Source of the DNA: Sphingomonadales bacterium
GTDB lineage: Bacteria; Pseudomonadota; Alphaproteobacteria; Sphingomonadales; Sphingomonadaceae
Reading direction: 5' to 3'
NCBI GenBank assembly: GCA_025352685.1
Contig: JANXSN010000106.1
Coordinates: forward strand, 59,730-123,729
Length of the DNA: 64,000 nucleotides
Part shown: piece by piece, positions 28,202 to 38,189 of the stretch
How positions within the stretch are numbered: the stretch's first letter is position 1
Layout: each line of letters opens with the position of its first letter
Notes under the pieces: model-generated
Told to the model about the DNA's origin: nothing
Databases searched by the model: none
The model's input: the letters and a program-made list of their open reading frames with translations, nothing else
Program-made: the position numbers and the translations under genes

Positions 28202-29380
28202 TCAGGCTTTGCGGGTCAGTGTCCTCATCGCATTGTCAAGGCCGGTCAGTGAAAGCGGAAACATGCGCTCTCCCATCAGCCCGCGCATGAGTGCGATCGA
28301 CTGAGAATATCCCCAGTGCGCTTCAGGTACAGGGTTCAGCCAGGCCGCCGCCGGATAGGTTGTCGTGAGCCGCTGCATCCACGTAACGCCAGATTCCTCA
28401 TTAAAATGTTCGACTGACCCTCCAGGATGTGAAATCTCATACGGGCTCATCGAGGCGTCACCGATGAAGATCAGTTTATAGTCGTGCCCGAATTTATGAA
28501 GCACGTCCCAAGTCGGTGTGCGTTCAGCAAAGCGCCGTCGATTGTCCTTCCACACGCCTTCATAGGGGCAGTTGTGGAAGTAAAAGAACTCGAGATTTTT
28601 AAACTCGGCCGTTGCTGCGCTGAAGAGTTCTTCGCAAAGCTTGATATGCGGGTCCATCGAACCGCCGACATCCAGAAACAGCAACAGTTTGACCGCGTTA
28701 TGCCGTTCGGGCCGCATGTGGATATCGAGCCAACCCTGCCGCGCCGTGCCACTGACCGTGGCATCCAGATCGAGCTCGTCGGCAGCGCCTTCACGAGCAA
28801 AACGCCGTAAACGGCGTAGCGCGATTTTGATATTGCGGGTGCCGAGCTCCTTTGTCGAATCGAGGTTCTTGAACTCGCGTTTGTCCCAGACCTTGACGGC
28901 TTGGCCGTGCTTGGATTCCCCACCGATCCGGACACCCTCGGGATTGTAGCCTCCATTGCCGAAAGGTGATGTGCCGCCAGTACCAATCCACTTGCTGCCG
29001 CCCTCGTGGCGTTCTTTCTGCTCATCGAGCCGCTTTTGCAGCGTCTCCATCAATTCGTTCCAAGTCCCCAGCTTTTCGATCTCGGCCATTTCTTCGGGGG
29101 TCATGAATTTTTCGGCCACCGCACGTAACCAGTCGGCGGGTACTTCGGTTCCTTGTTCGCCGTAGGTTGTCGCAATACCTTTGAAGACCTTGGCAAAAAC
29201 CTGGTCGAACCGATCGATAAGGCCCTCGTCCTTCACATAGGTCGCGCGCGCCAGGTGATAGAAATCTTCAGGTGTGCGGTCGATCACGTCGCGGTCGAGC
29301 GCCTCGAGCAGCACAAGATGCTCTTTCAGACTGGCTGGTATGCCTGCGGCGCGGAGTTCATCAAGAAAATCGAGAAACAT
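28202..29380 (-). CDS. CoxE-like VWA domain protein
   Basis: This is a 392-residue cytoplasmic protein with a C-terminal von Willebrand A domain. The MIDAS loop near 232 reads FLDVGGSMD, so the first Ser of DxSxS is Gly. The N-terminal half (MFLDFLDELRAAGIPASLKEHL) is helical and typical of the CoxE/VWA proteins that pair with MoxR-type AAA+ ATPases to mature metal enzymes or other complexes. A MoxR gene lies 0.9 kb away on the opposite strand, a likely partner. The start at 29380 is preferred to the track's 29416. Confidence 0.8.
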   Translation of the reverse strand: MFLDFLDELRAAGIPASLKEHLVLLEALDRDVIDRTPEDFYHLARATYVKDEGLIDRFDQVFAKVFKGIATTYGEQGTEVPADWLRAVAEKFMTPEEMAEIEKLGTWNELMETLQKRLDEQKERHEGGSKWIGTGGTSPFGNGGYNPEGVRIGGESKHGQAVKVWDKREFKNLDSTKELGTRNIKIALRRLRRFAREGAADELDLDATVSGTARQGWLDIHMRPERHNAVKLLLFLDVGGSMDPHIKLCEELFSAATAEFKNLEFFYFHNCPYEGVWKDNRRRFAERTPTWDVLHKFGHDYKLIFIGDASMSPYEISHPGGSVEHFNEESGVTWMQRLTTTYPAAAWLNPVPEAHWGYSQSIALMRGLMGERMFPLSLTGLDNAMRTLTRKA

Positions 29381-29534
29381 GGTCAAGGAAGTGCCCGATC
29401 TGCAACGGGTGCGCAATCCTTCCCTCCAATCCTTCCCGAATGCCTAACGCCGTCTCAACCACGTCTTTACGCCCTTCGGTTAGGGGACATGCTCCAAGGG
29501 CTGTGGGACGCGTCGAATGAGCGAAAGGGTGTCA

Positions 29535-30206
29535 ATGGTTGAGCTGTCGACAGCGACGTTTGCAACAAACGATGCAGCAATGAAATTTGCCGGCCTTGTG
29601 TTGCGCGAAGCCACGTGCGCCCACCCCTATGCAGCGTCACTTTTGGTGCTCGATAGCGCTGAAGCGACACGCAATGCCAGTGACGCAGTCCATCATTTGT
29701 CGATGTTGCACGGCCGTCATCCCGGCGTCATCGACCACGCAAGTGCGCGTACAGCATCGGACGCGGCGCGCTTGTCCCTATTCAGAATTGCCGATGCGTT
29801 TGCACTCGAACGCGAGTTCCTTGCCCGACTGGTGGTCGCCGCCGGGCCCATTCCGAGCACGCCAGGACAAGCTGAAACCGAAGCGAGCGTCATTGCGCAA
29901 CGTCATGCTATCGAAATGCTGGCTCAGTCCGATCGCCAGGGGTGCGCCATCGGCGCAGCGCTCGCCGTGGCCTATGACTGGTATGCCATTCGCCCCATTC
30001 TCGACGTCGCAGCCATTCGGTTTGGCGTAGAACCACCGAGAATGGTACTCCCCGATGAAGCCGAATATGTCGATATCGCCCGGAGAGCTTGCCCAACACC
30101 GGCTACCGAGCGGGCCATGCTTTTCGGCGTTCAGCAAATCGCGACCCAGCACCGCGGTCTGTGGGATCTGCTCGAAGTTCGGGCGAAGGCACGCCTCCAC
30201 TACTAA
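29535..30206 (+). CDS. Hypothetical protein between VWA and MoxR genes
   Basis: This is a protein of about 223 residues, mostly helical by composition and rich in Ala, with no signal peptide or membrane segment. I do not recognise a domain. The ATG at 29535 has AAAGGG about 5 bp upstream and is preferred; the track start at 29517 would add six residues. It is divergent from the VWA gene and 67 bp ahead of moxR on the same strand, so it may be part of the same functional unit. Confidence 0.7.
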   Translation: MVELSTATFATNDAAMKFAGLVLREATCAHPYAASLLVLDSAEATRNASDAVHHLSMLHGRHPGVIDHASARTASDAARLSLFRIADAFALEREFLARLVVAAGPIPSTPGQAETEASVIAQRHAIEMLAQSDRQGCAIGAALAVAYDWYAIRPILDVAAIRFGVEPPRMVLPDEAEYVDIARRACPTPATERAMLFGVQQIATQHRGLWDLLEVRAKARLHY

Positions 30207-30273
30207 ATACTTGCAGGGTTGGTTGCAGCTCGCCATTGCGCTTTACGTCTACGTCAAAAAGGCAAGGGAGCGC

Positions 30274-31125
30274 ATGAAGTTCACAGGAACCGCCGATTAT
30301 GTCGCGACCGACGACCTAAAGGTCGCCGTGAATGCGGCTGTCACACTCCGCCGCCCCCTCCTGGTCAAAGGTGAACCGGGAACGGGTAAAACCGTCCTCG
30401 CGCATGAGATCGCCCGTGCAGCCGGCGCGCCGTTAATCGAGTGGCACATCAAATCCACGACTAAGGCGCATCAGGGGCTTTACGAATATGACGCGGTTGC
30501 CCGCCTGCGCGATGGCCAGCTCGGCGACGAACGGGTCCACGACATCCGCAATTACATTCGCAAGGGCAAATTATGGGAGGCGTTTACCTCGCCGGTGCTG
30601 CCCGTGCTATTGATCGATGAAATCGACAAGGCCGACATCGAATTTCCTAACGACCTGTTACAGGAACTCGATCGGATGAGCTTTGACGTTTACGAAACGC
30701 ATGAAACAATTGCGGCCAAGGAACGTCCCATTGTTGTCATTACGTCGAACAATGAAAAGGAATTGCCCGACGCCTTCCTGCGCCGCTGTTTTTTCCACTA
30801 TATCAAATTTCCCGACCGCGAAACGATGCAAGCGATCATCGATGTCCATTTCCCTGGCATCCAAAAAATCCTGGTCAACAAGGCAATGGATATATTTTAC
30901 GAAGTCCGAGACGTTCCCGGCCTCAAGAAGAAGCCGTCAACGAGTGAACTGCTTGACTGGTTGAAACTCTTGCTCGCCGAGCACATGCCCCTCGACGTTT
31001 TACAGTCACGCGACCCCAGCAAAGCCATCCCACCGCTACATGGGGCGCTCCTCAAGAACGAACAGGATGTGATGCTGTTCGAGAGGTTGGCGTTCATGGC
31101 GCGGAGACAGGGCGTGAAAGCCTGA
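30274..31125 (+). CDS. MoxR-family AAA+ ATPase
   Basis: This 283-residue ATPase has Walker A GEPGTGKT at 33-40, Walker B VLLIDEIDKAD near 111, and sensor and Arg-finger segments (VITSNNEKELPDAFLRRC). MoxR ATPases act as chaperones with VWA partners in the assembly of enzyme complexes; the CoxE-like VWA gene nearby is the probable partner. The ATG at 30274 follows AAGGGAG (3-bp spacing, rather tight). The longer track start at 30055 overlaps the previous gene in another frame. Confidence 0.9.
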   Translation: MKFTGTADYVATDDLKVAVNAAVTLRRPLLVKGEPGTGKTVLAHEIARAAGAPLIEWHIKSTTKAHQGLYEYDAVARLRDGQLGDERVHDIRNYIRKGKLWEAFTSPVLPVLLIDEIDKADIEFPNDLLQELDRMSFDVYETHETIAAKERPIVVITSNNEKELPDAFLRRCFFHYIKFPDRETMQAIIDVHFPGIQKILVNKAMDIFYEVRDVPGLKKKPSTSELLDWLKLLLAEHMPLDVLQSRDPSKAIPPLHGALLKNEQDVMLFERLAFMARRQGVKA

Positions 31126-31473
31126 TCGCTTGGTTCGATGGGCGCAGGGCGCGCGCCGCTATGGCGGCCTGCGCGCAACCTGATGCGTGGACCGCCTCAC
31201 TTCGAATTCAAACTGGCATCTGCCTTTGCCTGTTCGGTTTCAGACAAATGGCGCATGTCCATTGGGGTGTCTGATTGTGGTGTGGGTGGGATTTCTATTG
31301 GTCGGGTCAGCCATCTGATGTGCCGCGGAACTTTTTGCGGTCTCTAGCGCCTCAATGACGCCGAGCCTGGGTCAGCTTGGTCATCTGTGTAGCCTGCAGG
31401 CTGGTGACGCGAGATTGAACACGAGCATTCGGGTTGTGCCGGTGTCGTGTGTCGAGGATTTTGCCGAACAACC
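31126..31473. other. Gene-poor gap between moxR and the chemoreceptor gene
   Basis: This is 348 bp without a convincing gene. ORFs of up to 69 codons exist on both strands but have no ribosome-binding site or recognisable sequence. It holds the 3' ends of two convergent genes and a GC-rich hairpin near its left end. Confidence 0.6.
31142..31174 (+). terminator. Possible stem-loop after moxR
   Basis: Outer arms GCGCAGG and CCTGCGC are perfect complements, and inner arms CCGC and GCGG enclose a TATG loop, with a 7-base bulge on one side. No T-run follows. It sits 17 bp after the moxR stop and may end or stabilise that transcript. Confidence 0.28.
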
Positions 31474-32874
31474 TTAGTCGACCCGATATGCCACTTCGAG
31501 ATCGCCCCAGCGTTTGCCGTCGATGAAGAAGGGGACATAAACGTTGCGGACCACATGGAACCCACCGTCCTCGCTTTCGCGCCGATAGACGGCAACGTGG
31601 AACGGTTTCGTGCTGGTCTTGGCGATCAAATCAGTCGCATCGGACAGAATGCGGCGGTTGCGGCAAAATGCCGCATCATGGACCGGGTCGCCGGTCGGCG
31701 TGCGACTGTATTCGGTCGTGTGGGTCGGCAGGTATCCGTTTCTGTCGGTACACGCGGTTGAGATAATATAGGGATCCGATTGCCCGACCCGATCGAGTTC
31801 GGGCCGCCAATACATATCCGCAAACGCATTGAACCGTGTGTCGAACCGTTCGGGGTTCGACCCCGCTATTGGGCGGTAATCGGCGTCGAAGAGCGTCGCT
31901 AAATCGAGCACACCCTCAGCCAATGCCTTTTTGGTCAGCGCCACGAACTTGTCGCGTTCGCTCATAGCAATATCCACAAGACGGCGATCAGCGATCGCAA
32001 AGCCGGAGTGGACCATCGTGTCGAACATCTCGTTAGCCTGCTGTTCGAGCCCGATCATCGAGTCGCGCGCCGTTCCCAGCAGCCCGCTGTTTGCACTCGC
32101 TGCGCTTGAGAAGCCGTCGAGCTCCTCGCCGACTCGGCAAACGCTTTCGTGGATCATATTGGTCGCTCGAGCGATATCGGCAGCCTGCGCATCGACCTGA
32201 TCGACCAACCGGGTCACGTCGCCAACGGTTTTAGTAACTTGGGTAAATTTTGCTTCGGCAGTTCGACTGCGCGTCATGCCGTCCTGCAGTTCGGCCATGA
32301 AGCCTTCGCCTTCGCGCGACAGCGAATCCATCGTGGCGCCAATCTCTTCGGTGGCAACACGAGTATCGAGCGCAAGCTTTTTCACTTCGGCGGCCACAAC
32401 AGCGAACGTCCGACCGGCAGCGCCGGCCCGTTCGGCCTCAATTGCGGCATTCAAGGCTAGCATATTGGTGGTGCGCGCAATCGTGTCGATCGTCTCGACG
32501 GTGCGGCGAACCTGCTGCATCGCACCCGCAAAGCTGCCGATTTGCTGTCCAAGGCGCAGGACGAGCGCGGTTAGCTCGCCGAACTCGGCAATCGACCCTG
32601 CAATGATGCGTCCGCCTTCCGCGAGGCGCGTACGGGCGGATTCAGCCAGCAACCGAGATTCGTCAGTCGCATCGGTGACTTGGCGCTGGTCAGTTTCAAG
32701 CGAGGCCATGACGGCCTGCAACTCATTCAAGATAGTGATCTGGCCCGCGATGCTTGCTGCGACCCCGTCGATGACACCGCCTGCGTCGGTGCATCCAACA
32801 GCAACGACGCCGCACTGCCGCGCCACGCGATCCACAGCACTGGGGCCTGCGGGCTCGATTCGTCCTTCGAACAT
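31474..32874 (-). CDS. Soluble methyl-accepting chemotaxis protein with C-terminal sensor part
   Basis: This 466-residue protein has no membrane segments. The chemoreceptor hairpin (TNMLALNAAIEAERAGAAG, AVVAAEVKKLA) is in the N-terminal half, about residues 135-180, and a globular region follows it (about 310-466, with DRNGYLPTHTTEY and HVAVYRRE). The last region resembles a ligand-binding segment found in other receptors. It may sense an internal signal. The ATG at 32874 has GGGAA upstream. No other chemotaxis gene is in the window. Confidence 0.85.
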   Translation of the reverse strand: MFEGRIEPAGPSAVDRVARQCGVVAVGCTDAGGVIDGVAASIAGQITILNELQAVMASLETDQRQVTDATDESRLLAESARTRLAEGGRIIAGSIAEFGELTALVLRLGQQIGSFAGAMQQVRRTVETIDTIARTTNMLALNAAIEAERAGAAGRTFAVVAAEVKKLALDTRVATEEIGATMDSLSREGEGFMAELQDGMTRSRTAEAKFTQVTKTVGDVTRLVDQVDAQAADIARATNMIHESVCRVGEELDGFSSAASANSGLLGTARDSMIGLEQQANEMFDTMVHSGFAIADRRLVDIAMSERDKFVALTKKALAEGVLDLATLFDADYRPIAGSNPERFDTRFNAFADMYWRPELDRVGQSDPYIISTACTDRNGYLPTHTTEYSRTPTGDPVHDAAFCRNRRILSDATDLIAKTSTKPFHVAVYRRESEDGGFHVVRNVYVPFFIDGKRWGDLEVAYRVD

Positions 32875-32946
32875 TCTGGTTCCCGCTATGACTGGTCGCC
32901 GCAAACACTAATCCACAAGTCTTGAAGAGCCGTTAACCTCGTCGGG

Positions 32947-33999
32947 TCAAAGTGCCGCGAGAACGGCGTCGCCCATCGCGCGCGTCGAGAGCGTCCCGCC
33001 GATATCGCGTGTGCGCGCGCCGCGATCCAGCGCGCGCTTGACGGCTGCGAACAAGTTGTCCGCGACCTCTGCTCGCCCGAACGACCAGCGTAACGCCATT
33101 TCGAATGAGAGAATCGCAGCCAGTGGATTGGCCACGCCCTTGCCCGCAATGTCGGGTGCAGAGCCGTGGATTGGCTCATATAAGCCGGGTTTCCCCTTTT
33201 CTCCGAGTGCCGCCGAAGGCAGCATGCCAAGCGAGCCAGTCGCCTGCGACGCTGCATCGGACAAGATGTCGCCAAACAGATTGTCGGTGAGCAATACGTC
33301 GAACTGCGTAGGTGCACGGACAATCTGCATCGCTGCGTTGTCGGCAAGCATGTGATCGAGCATGACATCGGCGTAGTCGCGTGCGTGAAGAGCTGTGACC
33401 ACCTCGCGCCAGAGCACGCCCGATTCCATGACGTTCGACTTTTCAGCCGAAGTCACACAATTGCGACGCCCGCGCGCCAGCTCGAAAGCAACACGCGAAA
33501 CGCGCTCGATTTCGCTTGTTGTGTACACTTGGGTATCAAAGCCACGCCTCTGCCCGTCCGGCAATGTCTCGATCCCGCGCGGCTCACCGAAATAGACGCC
33601 GCCAGTCAGCTCGCGCACGATCATGATGTCGAGGCCGGCAACAATTTCGCGTTTCAAGGTCGAAGCATCGGCAAGGGCATCGAAGCACAGCGCAGGACGC
33701 AGATTTGCAAAAACCTGCATTTCCTTGCGGAGTCTGAGCAATCCAGCTTCCGGGCGCAGATCTCGCGGGGCGGCGACCCATTGCGGCCCGCCTACGGCGC
33801 CCAGCAACACGGCATCGCTGGCTAGCGCGCACGCGAGTACTTCATCGGTCAACGGGGTTCCGTGCACATCATAGCTCGCGCCACCATAAATGCGTTCATC
33901 GATCATGAGGTCAGGCGTTATCGCCGCCGCGACGCGGCGGACCTCAGCGCAGACTTCGGGCCCGATACCGTCACCGGGGAGGAGGAGGAGCGTGGACAT
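32947..33999 (-). CDS. leuB: 3-isopropylmalate dehydrogenase
   Basis: LeuB oxidises and decarboxylates 3-isopropylmalate in leucine synthesis. The 350-residue protein begins [13 protein letters not shown] and has [14 protein letters not shown], the substrate-side motif that marks LeuB among beta-decarboxylating dehydrogenases, and the late [10 protein letters not shown] block. The start at 33999 is chosen over the track's 34053 for family length. It lies 72 bp ahead of the chemoreceptor gene on the same strand; the two are probably unrelated. Confidence 0.95.
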   Translation of the reverse strand: MSTLLLLPGDGIGPEVCAEVRRVAAAITPDLMIDERIYGGASYDVHGTPLTDEVLACALASDAVLLGAVGGPQWVAAPRDLRPEAGLLRLRKEMQVFANLRPALCFDALADASTLKREIVAGLDIMIVRELTGGVYFGEPRGIETLPDGQRRGFDTQVYTTSEIERVSRVAFELARGRRNCVTSAEKSNVMESGVLWREVVTALHARDYADVMLDHMLADNAAMQIVRAPTQFDVLLTDNLFGDILSDAASQATGSLGMLPSAALGEKGKPGLYEPIHGSAPDIAGKGVANPLAAILSFEMALRWSFGRAEVADNLFAAVKRALDRGARTRDIGGTLSTRAMGDAVLAAL

Positions 34000-34260
34000 A
34001 GCTCGCGCCGCTAGCGGGTGAGCGACAGCGGGGCAAGCAGTCAGGACAGCCACGAACGCCAGCGTCGACAGAGGGCTGCGGATTCCGCGCGCGACGCCGA
34101 GGCGTGGCTAAATATGGGCTTGGCGTCGGGTTCGCGGCAGACCAGTCGGCTCACAGAAAGTAAGCCGTCTCAACGGCTGGGTTCAGCTTCGGCAGCGAGA
34201 AAGAGCGGCGATCGACCGCGAACCCTTATTCGCAGGTAGTACAGGATACATGCGTCTCGG

Positions 34261-36300
34261 TTACTGGTCCAGAAAACTCCGCATCTTGCGTGACCGGCTC
34301 GGATGCTTCAACTTGCGCAACGCTTTTGCTTCGATCTGACGAATACGTTCGCGCGTCACACTGAACTGCTGACCGACTTCCTCGAGCGTGTGATCGGTGT
34401 TCATGCCGATCCCGAAGCGCATCCGCAGCACACGTTCCTCGCGGGGGGTCAGGCTTGCCAACACGCGCGTGACAGTTTCCTTAAGGTTCGCCTGGATCGC
34501 CGCATCGACGGGGATCACCGCGTTCTTGTCTTCGATAAAGTCGCCCAGGTGGCTGTCTTCCTCGTCACCGATCGGCGTTTCGAGCGAAATCGGCTCTTTG
34601 GCGATTTTCATCACCTTGCGAACCTTTTCGAGCGGCATCGACAGGCGCTCGGCCATTTCTTCAGGCGTAGGCTCGCGGCCCTGCTCGTGAAGGAACTGGC
34701 GACTGGTGCGGACCAGCTTGTTGATCGTTTCAATCATGTGGACCGGAATGCGGATCGTTCGCGCCTGGTCGGCGATGCTGCGAGTGATCGCCTGACGGAT
34801 CCACCACGTGGCGTAGGTGCTAAACTTATATCCTCGGCGATACTCGAACTTATCGACTGCCTTCATCAAGCCGATGTTGCCTTCCTGGATCAGATCAAGG
34901 AACTGCAGACCACGATTTGTATATTTTTTGGCGATCGAGATGACGAGACGCAGATTGGCTTCGACCATTTCCTTTTTGGCAATGCGCGCCTCGCGCTCGG
35001 CCTTCTGAACTGTGTTAACGATTCGACGGAACTCACTGAGCGACATGCCAGTCGCCTGAGCAATTTCAGCAATTTCTACACGGATTCTCTCGACCGCGTC
35101 GCCTTCGTTAAGCACGAAAGCGGCCCATTTCTTGTCGAGAGCCTTGACACTATCGAGCCAAGTTTCGTCGAGCTCGCGGTTCACATAGCTGTCGAGGAAC
35201 GCCTTGCGCGGAACTTTGTGACGTTCGGCGAGGCGCAGCATCTGGCCTCCCAGCGCGGTCAGTCGGCGATTGAAGCTGTAGAGTTGATCGACAAGATATT
35301 CGATCTTGGCGTTGTGGAACTGTACGCTTTCGACCTGCGCAGTGAGTTCCTCGCGCAATTTATGGTATTTCTTTTCTTCGGCGGCAGCAAAGTCGTTCCC
35401 AACGCCCAGCGCATCGATGCGGGCCTGCTGAACCTTGCTGAATTTCTTGAAAAGAGATGTGATCGTCGCAAATTTTTCGAGCGCCGACGGTTTCAGAAGT
35501 TCCTCCATCGCGGCAAGCGACAGCGTGTTATCTTCTTCCTCGTCGTCTGACGGGCGCGGTGTGCGGCGCTCAGTCAGCGAGTCCTCGTCATGATCGTCGT
35601 CGCTGGCGGCGACCACTTCTTCGGGTTCTTCCTCTTCCTTGAAAGTGGGACCAGCGTTTTTTTCCGAAATCTCGCCATCGCCCTCTTCATCGTCGTCTGA
35701 GAGACTTTCGGGGGCGGGATCCTTCGACAGCATCGCATCGAGGTCAAGGATTTCACGCAACTGCATCGTGCCGGCGTTGAGTGCTTCCGACCAGCCGATG
35801 ATCGCGTGGAAAGTAATCGGCGACTCGCAAAGGCCGAGTATCATTGTGTCGCGACCAGCCTCGATGCGTTTGGCGATGGCGATCTCGCCTTCGCGGCTGA
35901 GCAGCTCAACGGCCCCCATTTCGCGCAGGTACATGCGGACGGGGTCGTCCGTGCGATCGGTGACCTTGGTAACCTTTTCGGCGACGTGGCCCTGCTCGGA
36001 GCCATCGACAGCCTCGACCTCATCATCGTCGTCCTTCGAGTCGTCGCCGTCTTCCCCGGCCTCGTCATTCTCAACGACATTGACGCCCATCTCGTTGAGC
36101 GCCGACATCACATCCTCGATCTGCTCAGAGGACATCTGGTCCTGCGGCAGTGCTTCATTCAGCTGATCATAAGTGATGTAGCCGCGTTTCTTTGCACGCG
36201 ATAACAGCTTTTTGATCTCGGCATCGTTCAGATCGATAAGCGGTGCATCTCCCGACTCAGGAGCTGCTTCCGGTGCCTCGACCACATTCGTTTTCGCCAT
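34261..36300 (-). CDS. rpoD: Primary sigma factor RpoD (sigma 70)
   Basis: This is the housekeeping sigma factor, 679 residues. Region 1.1 opens the protein ([20 protein letters not shown]). Long acidic stretches rich in Asp and Glu lie at about 80-100 and 200-255. Region 2.4 has [14 protein letters not shown] and region 4.2 has [20 protein letters not shown]. It lies 17 bp after dnaG, so the two share a transcript. Confidence 0.97.
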   Translation of the reverse strand: MAKTNVVEAPEAAPESGDAPLIDLNDAEIKKLLSRAKKRGYITYDQLNEALPQDQMSSEQIEDVMSALNEMGVNVVENDEAGEDGDDSKDDDDEVEAVDGSEQGHVAEKVTKVTDRTDDPVRMYLREMGAVELLSREGEIAIAKRIEAGRDTMILGLCESPITFHAIIGWSEALNAGTMQLREILDLDAMLSKDPAPESLSDDDEEGDGEISEKNAGPTFKEEEEPEEVVAASDDDHDEDSLTERRTPRPSDDEEEDNTLSLAAMEELLKPSALEKFATITSLFKKFSKVQQARIDALGVGNDFAAAEEKKYHKLREELTAQVESVQFHNAKIEYLVDQLYSFNRRLTALGGQMLRLAERHKVPRKAFLDSYVNRELDETWLDSVKALDKKWAAFVLNEGDAVERIRVEIAEIAQATGMSLSEFRRIVNTVQKAEREARIAKKEMVEANLRLVISIAKKYTNRGLQFLDLIQEGNIGLMKAVDKFEYRRGYKFSTYATWWIRQAITRSIADQARTIRIPVHMIETINKLVRTSRQFLHEQGREPTPEEMAERLSMPLEKVRKVMKIAKEPISLETPIGDEEDSHLGDFIEDKNAVIPVDAAIQANLKETVTRVLASLTPREERVLRMRFGIGMNTDHTLEEVGQQFSVTRERIRQIEAKALRKLKHPSRSRKMRSFLDQ

Positions 36301-36317
36301 CTACTACCCGTTCCCAA

Positions 36318-38171
36318 TCAATCGTCTTCATCGTTCGATAACGCAGCCAAGGCCCGATCGGACTCTGCGCGTACCGAAATTAAACGCATTTGTTCCGCAA
36401 ATCCGTCGACATCGGCCCCCATTGCCAACCATGCCGTCGCAGCCTCCAACGCAGCGTCGAGTTCAGGGCGTGATGCCAGTGCCTCGATCGCCATGCCCAA
36501 ATCCCTGCGCGCAACCTCGGGGTTCGCTTCGCTGCGTGTGAACGAAAAGGCAAGCCCGTTCGCACATTGCAGCGTTTCAACCAAGGTCGTTAGACCCGCT
36601 TTTATGAATATGGTATCCGCGCTGTCTGATTCAACCGAAGACGGATCAAATGCCGCTTCGAGCATTACCGAGCGCAACAGGTTGAGGTCAGAATCCTCGA
36701 TCACGAGCATCGACAACGCCTCGGCGCACGTCCTGACCATTGTCGGATGACGAAGCAATCCCGCAAGAATGGCACGCGCGTAGAACGCGTCGACGCCCCC
36801 CTCACCAATCCGTCGTGCACGCCGACCGGGTAGGGCAGGCGCCGGATCGAACCATTTCTTACCCCGCGACTGAGTGCTACGTGGTCGCAAAGGCTGGCGG
36901 GCGCCGCGCGGTGCGAAAAACGCGGCTTCGAAACGCTGGCGAATCTCTTCCAGATATTGCTGACGCACATCGATATCGACGATCGTTGCTGCGAGCTCGG
37001 AGAGTCGCCGTTTCAATCCCGCACGGGCTTCCGGCGTTTTAAGCGGCAGGGCGGACACTTCGTGTTCCCATACCAGGTCGATCAATGACAATGCCCCTGC
37101 GATTACCGATTCGAATCCAGCGGCCCCGGCGCTACGCACGACATCGTCTGGGTCTTTTCCAGCAGGGAGCTTTGCAATTGAGAGCGAACGGCCCGGTGCG
37201 AGCAAGGGTAGCGCGCGCTCGGCAGCACGCACTGCCGCTTTCGTGCCCGCACTGTCGCCATCGAGGCACAGGACCGGGACGTCGACCACGCGCCATAGTC
37301 TTTCAAGCTGCGCCTCAGTGAGCGCAGTGCCAAGCGGGGCTACGGCTTCGGCGATGCCAGCCTGCGCCAGGGCGATGACGTCCATGTAACCCTCAACGAC
37401 GATCAAGCGCCCTGCCTTGCGTGCTGCCGCGGTGGCGCGATCGAGGTTGTAAAGCGTCCGCCCCTTGTCGAAGAGCGGCGTATCGGGTGAATTGAGATAT
37501 TTCGGTTCTCCCGCGTCGAGTATTCGGCCGCCAAATGCAATGACACGGCCGCGCGGATCGCGGATCGGGATCATTAACCGTCCTCTAAACCGGTCGTAAG
37601 GAGCCTTTCCCTCAACGCTGATCAGCAAGCCTGCTTCGATCAGCTGCGCATCGCCAAAGCGGGCGAGCGCCGCCTTCAGCGCATCGCGACGGTCAGGCGC
37701 GTAGCCCATTGCAAACGTCTCGATCGTTATTGGCGTGATGCCGCGTCGGATCAGATATGCCCGCGCCTCAGCGCCGCCCCCACCGCGCAGCTGCTCTGCA
37801 AACCATTCGGCCGATGCCGCCATGACGTCATGTTGCTTCGAAGCGCGTTCGTCGCGCTCGGCGGCGCGAGGGTCAGGTGGTGGCTGTGCCAGCCCTGCTG
37901 CATCGGCGAGTTCGTTGACAGCATCGACAAAGGGCAGCCCGCGCTGATCGGTCATCCAGCGGATTGCATCACCGTGGGCCGAGCAGCCGAAGCAGTGGTA
38001 GAAACCCTTGTCGTCGTTAACGTAGAAGCTTGGGCTCTTCTCGTGGTGAAACGGGCAGCAGGCTTTCCACTCGCGCCCCGCACGTGTCAGCTTCAACGAG
38101 CGACCAACCAACGCCGACAGCAAAGTTCGCCCGCGCAATTCGTCGAGAAACTGAGGGGAGAAGCGACTCAT
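36318..38171 (-). CDS. dnaG: DNA primase
   Basis: DnaG makes RNA primers for replication. The 617-residue protein has an N-terminal CHC2 zinc finger (CCPFHHEKSPSF...HCFGC, about 38-64) and a TOPRIM domain (VVEGYMDVIAL, DGDSAG), then a helicase-binding C-terminal region. It is located between ald (18 bp upstream) and rpoD (17 bp downstream), all on the same strand. Confidence 0.96.
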   Translation of the reverse strand: MSRFSPQFLDELRGRTLLSALVGRSLKLTRAGREWKACCPFHHEKSPSFYVNDDKGFYHCFGCSAHGDAIRWMTDQRGLPFVDAVNELADAAGLAQPPPDPRAAERDERASKQHDVMAASAEWFAEQLRGGGGAEARAYLIRRGITPITIETFAMGYAPDRRDALKAALARFGDAQLIEAGLLISVEGKAPYDRFRGRLMIPIRDPRGRVIAFGGRILDAGEPKYLNSPDTPLFDKGRTLYNLDRATAAARKAGRLIVVEGYMDVIALAQAGIAEAVAPLGTALTEAQLERLWRVVDVPVLCLDGDSAGTKAAVRAAERALPLLAPGRSLSIAKLPAGKDPDDVVRSAGAAGFESVIAGALSLIDLVWEHEVSALPLKTPEARAGLKRRLSELAATIVDIDVRQQYLEEIRQRFEAAFFAPRGARQPLRPRSTQSRGKKWFDPAPALPGRRARRIGEGGVDAFYARAILAGLLRHPTMVRTCAEALSMLVIEDSDLNLLRSVMLEAAFDPSSVESDSADTIFIKAGLTTLVETLQCANGLAFSFTRSEANPEVARRDLGMAIEALASRPELDAALEAATAWLAMGADVDGFAEQMRLISVRAESDRALAALSNDEDD

Positions 38172-38189
38172 TTCCTCAGTTACACCTAA

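Noticed and set aside
31138-31347. 69-codon ORF in the gap after moxR
   Set aside because: No ribosome-binding site; its first codons lie in the hairpin and the composition looks non-coding.
34303-35550. 415-codon plus-strand ORF
   Set aside because: Antisense shadow of rpoD, with no recognisable domain.
35574-36100. Acidic low-complexity stretches in rpoD as a possible insertion
   Set aside because: Acidic linkers before region 2 are usual in primary sigma factors of this group and the frame is intact.
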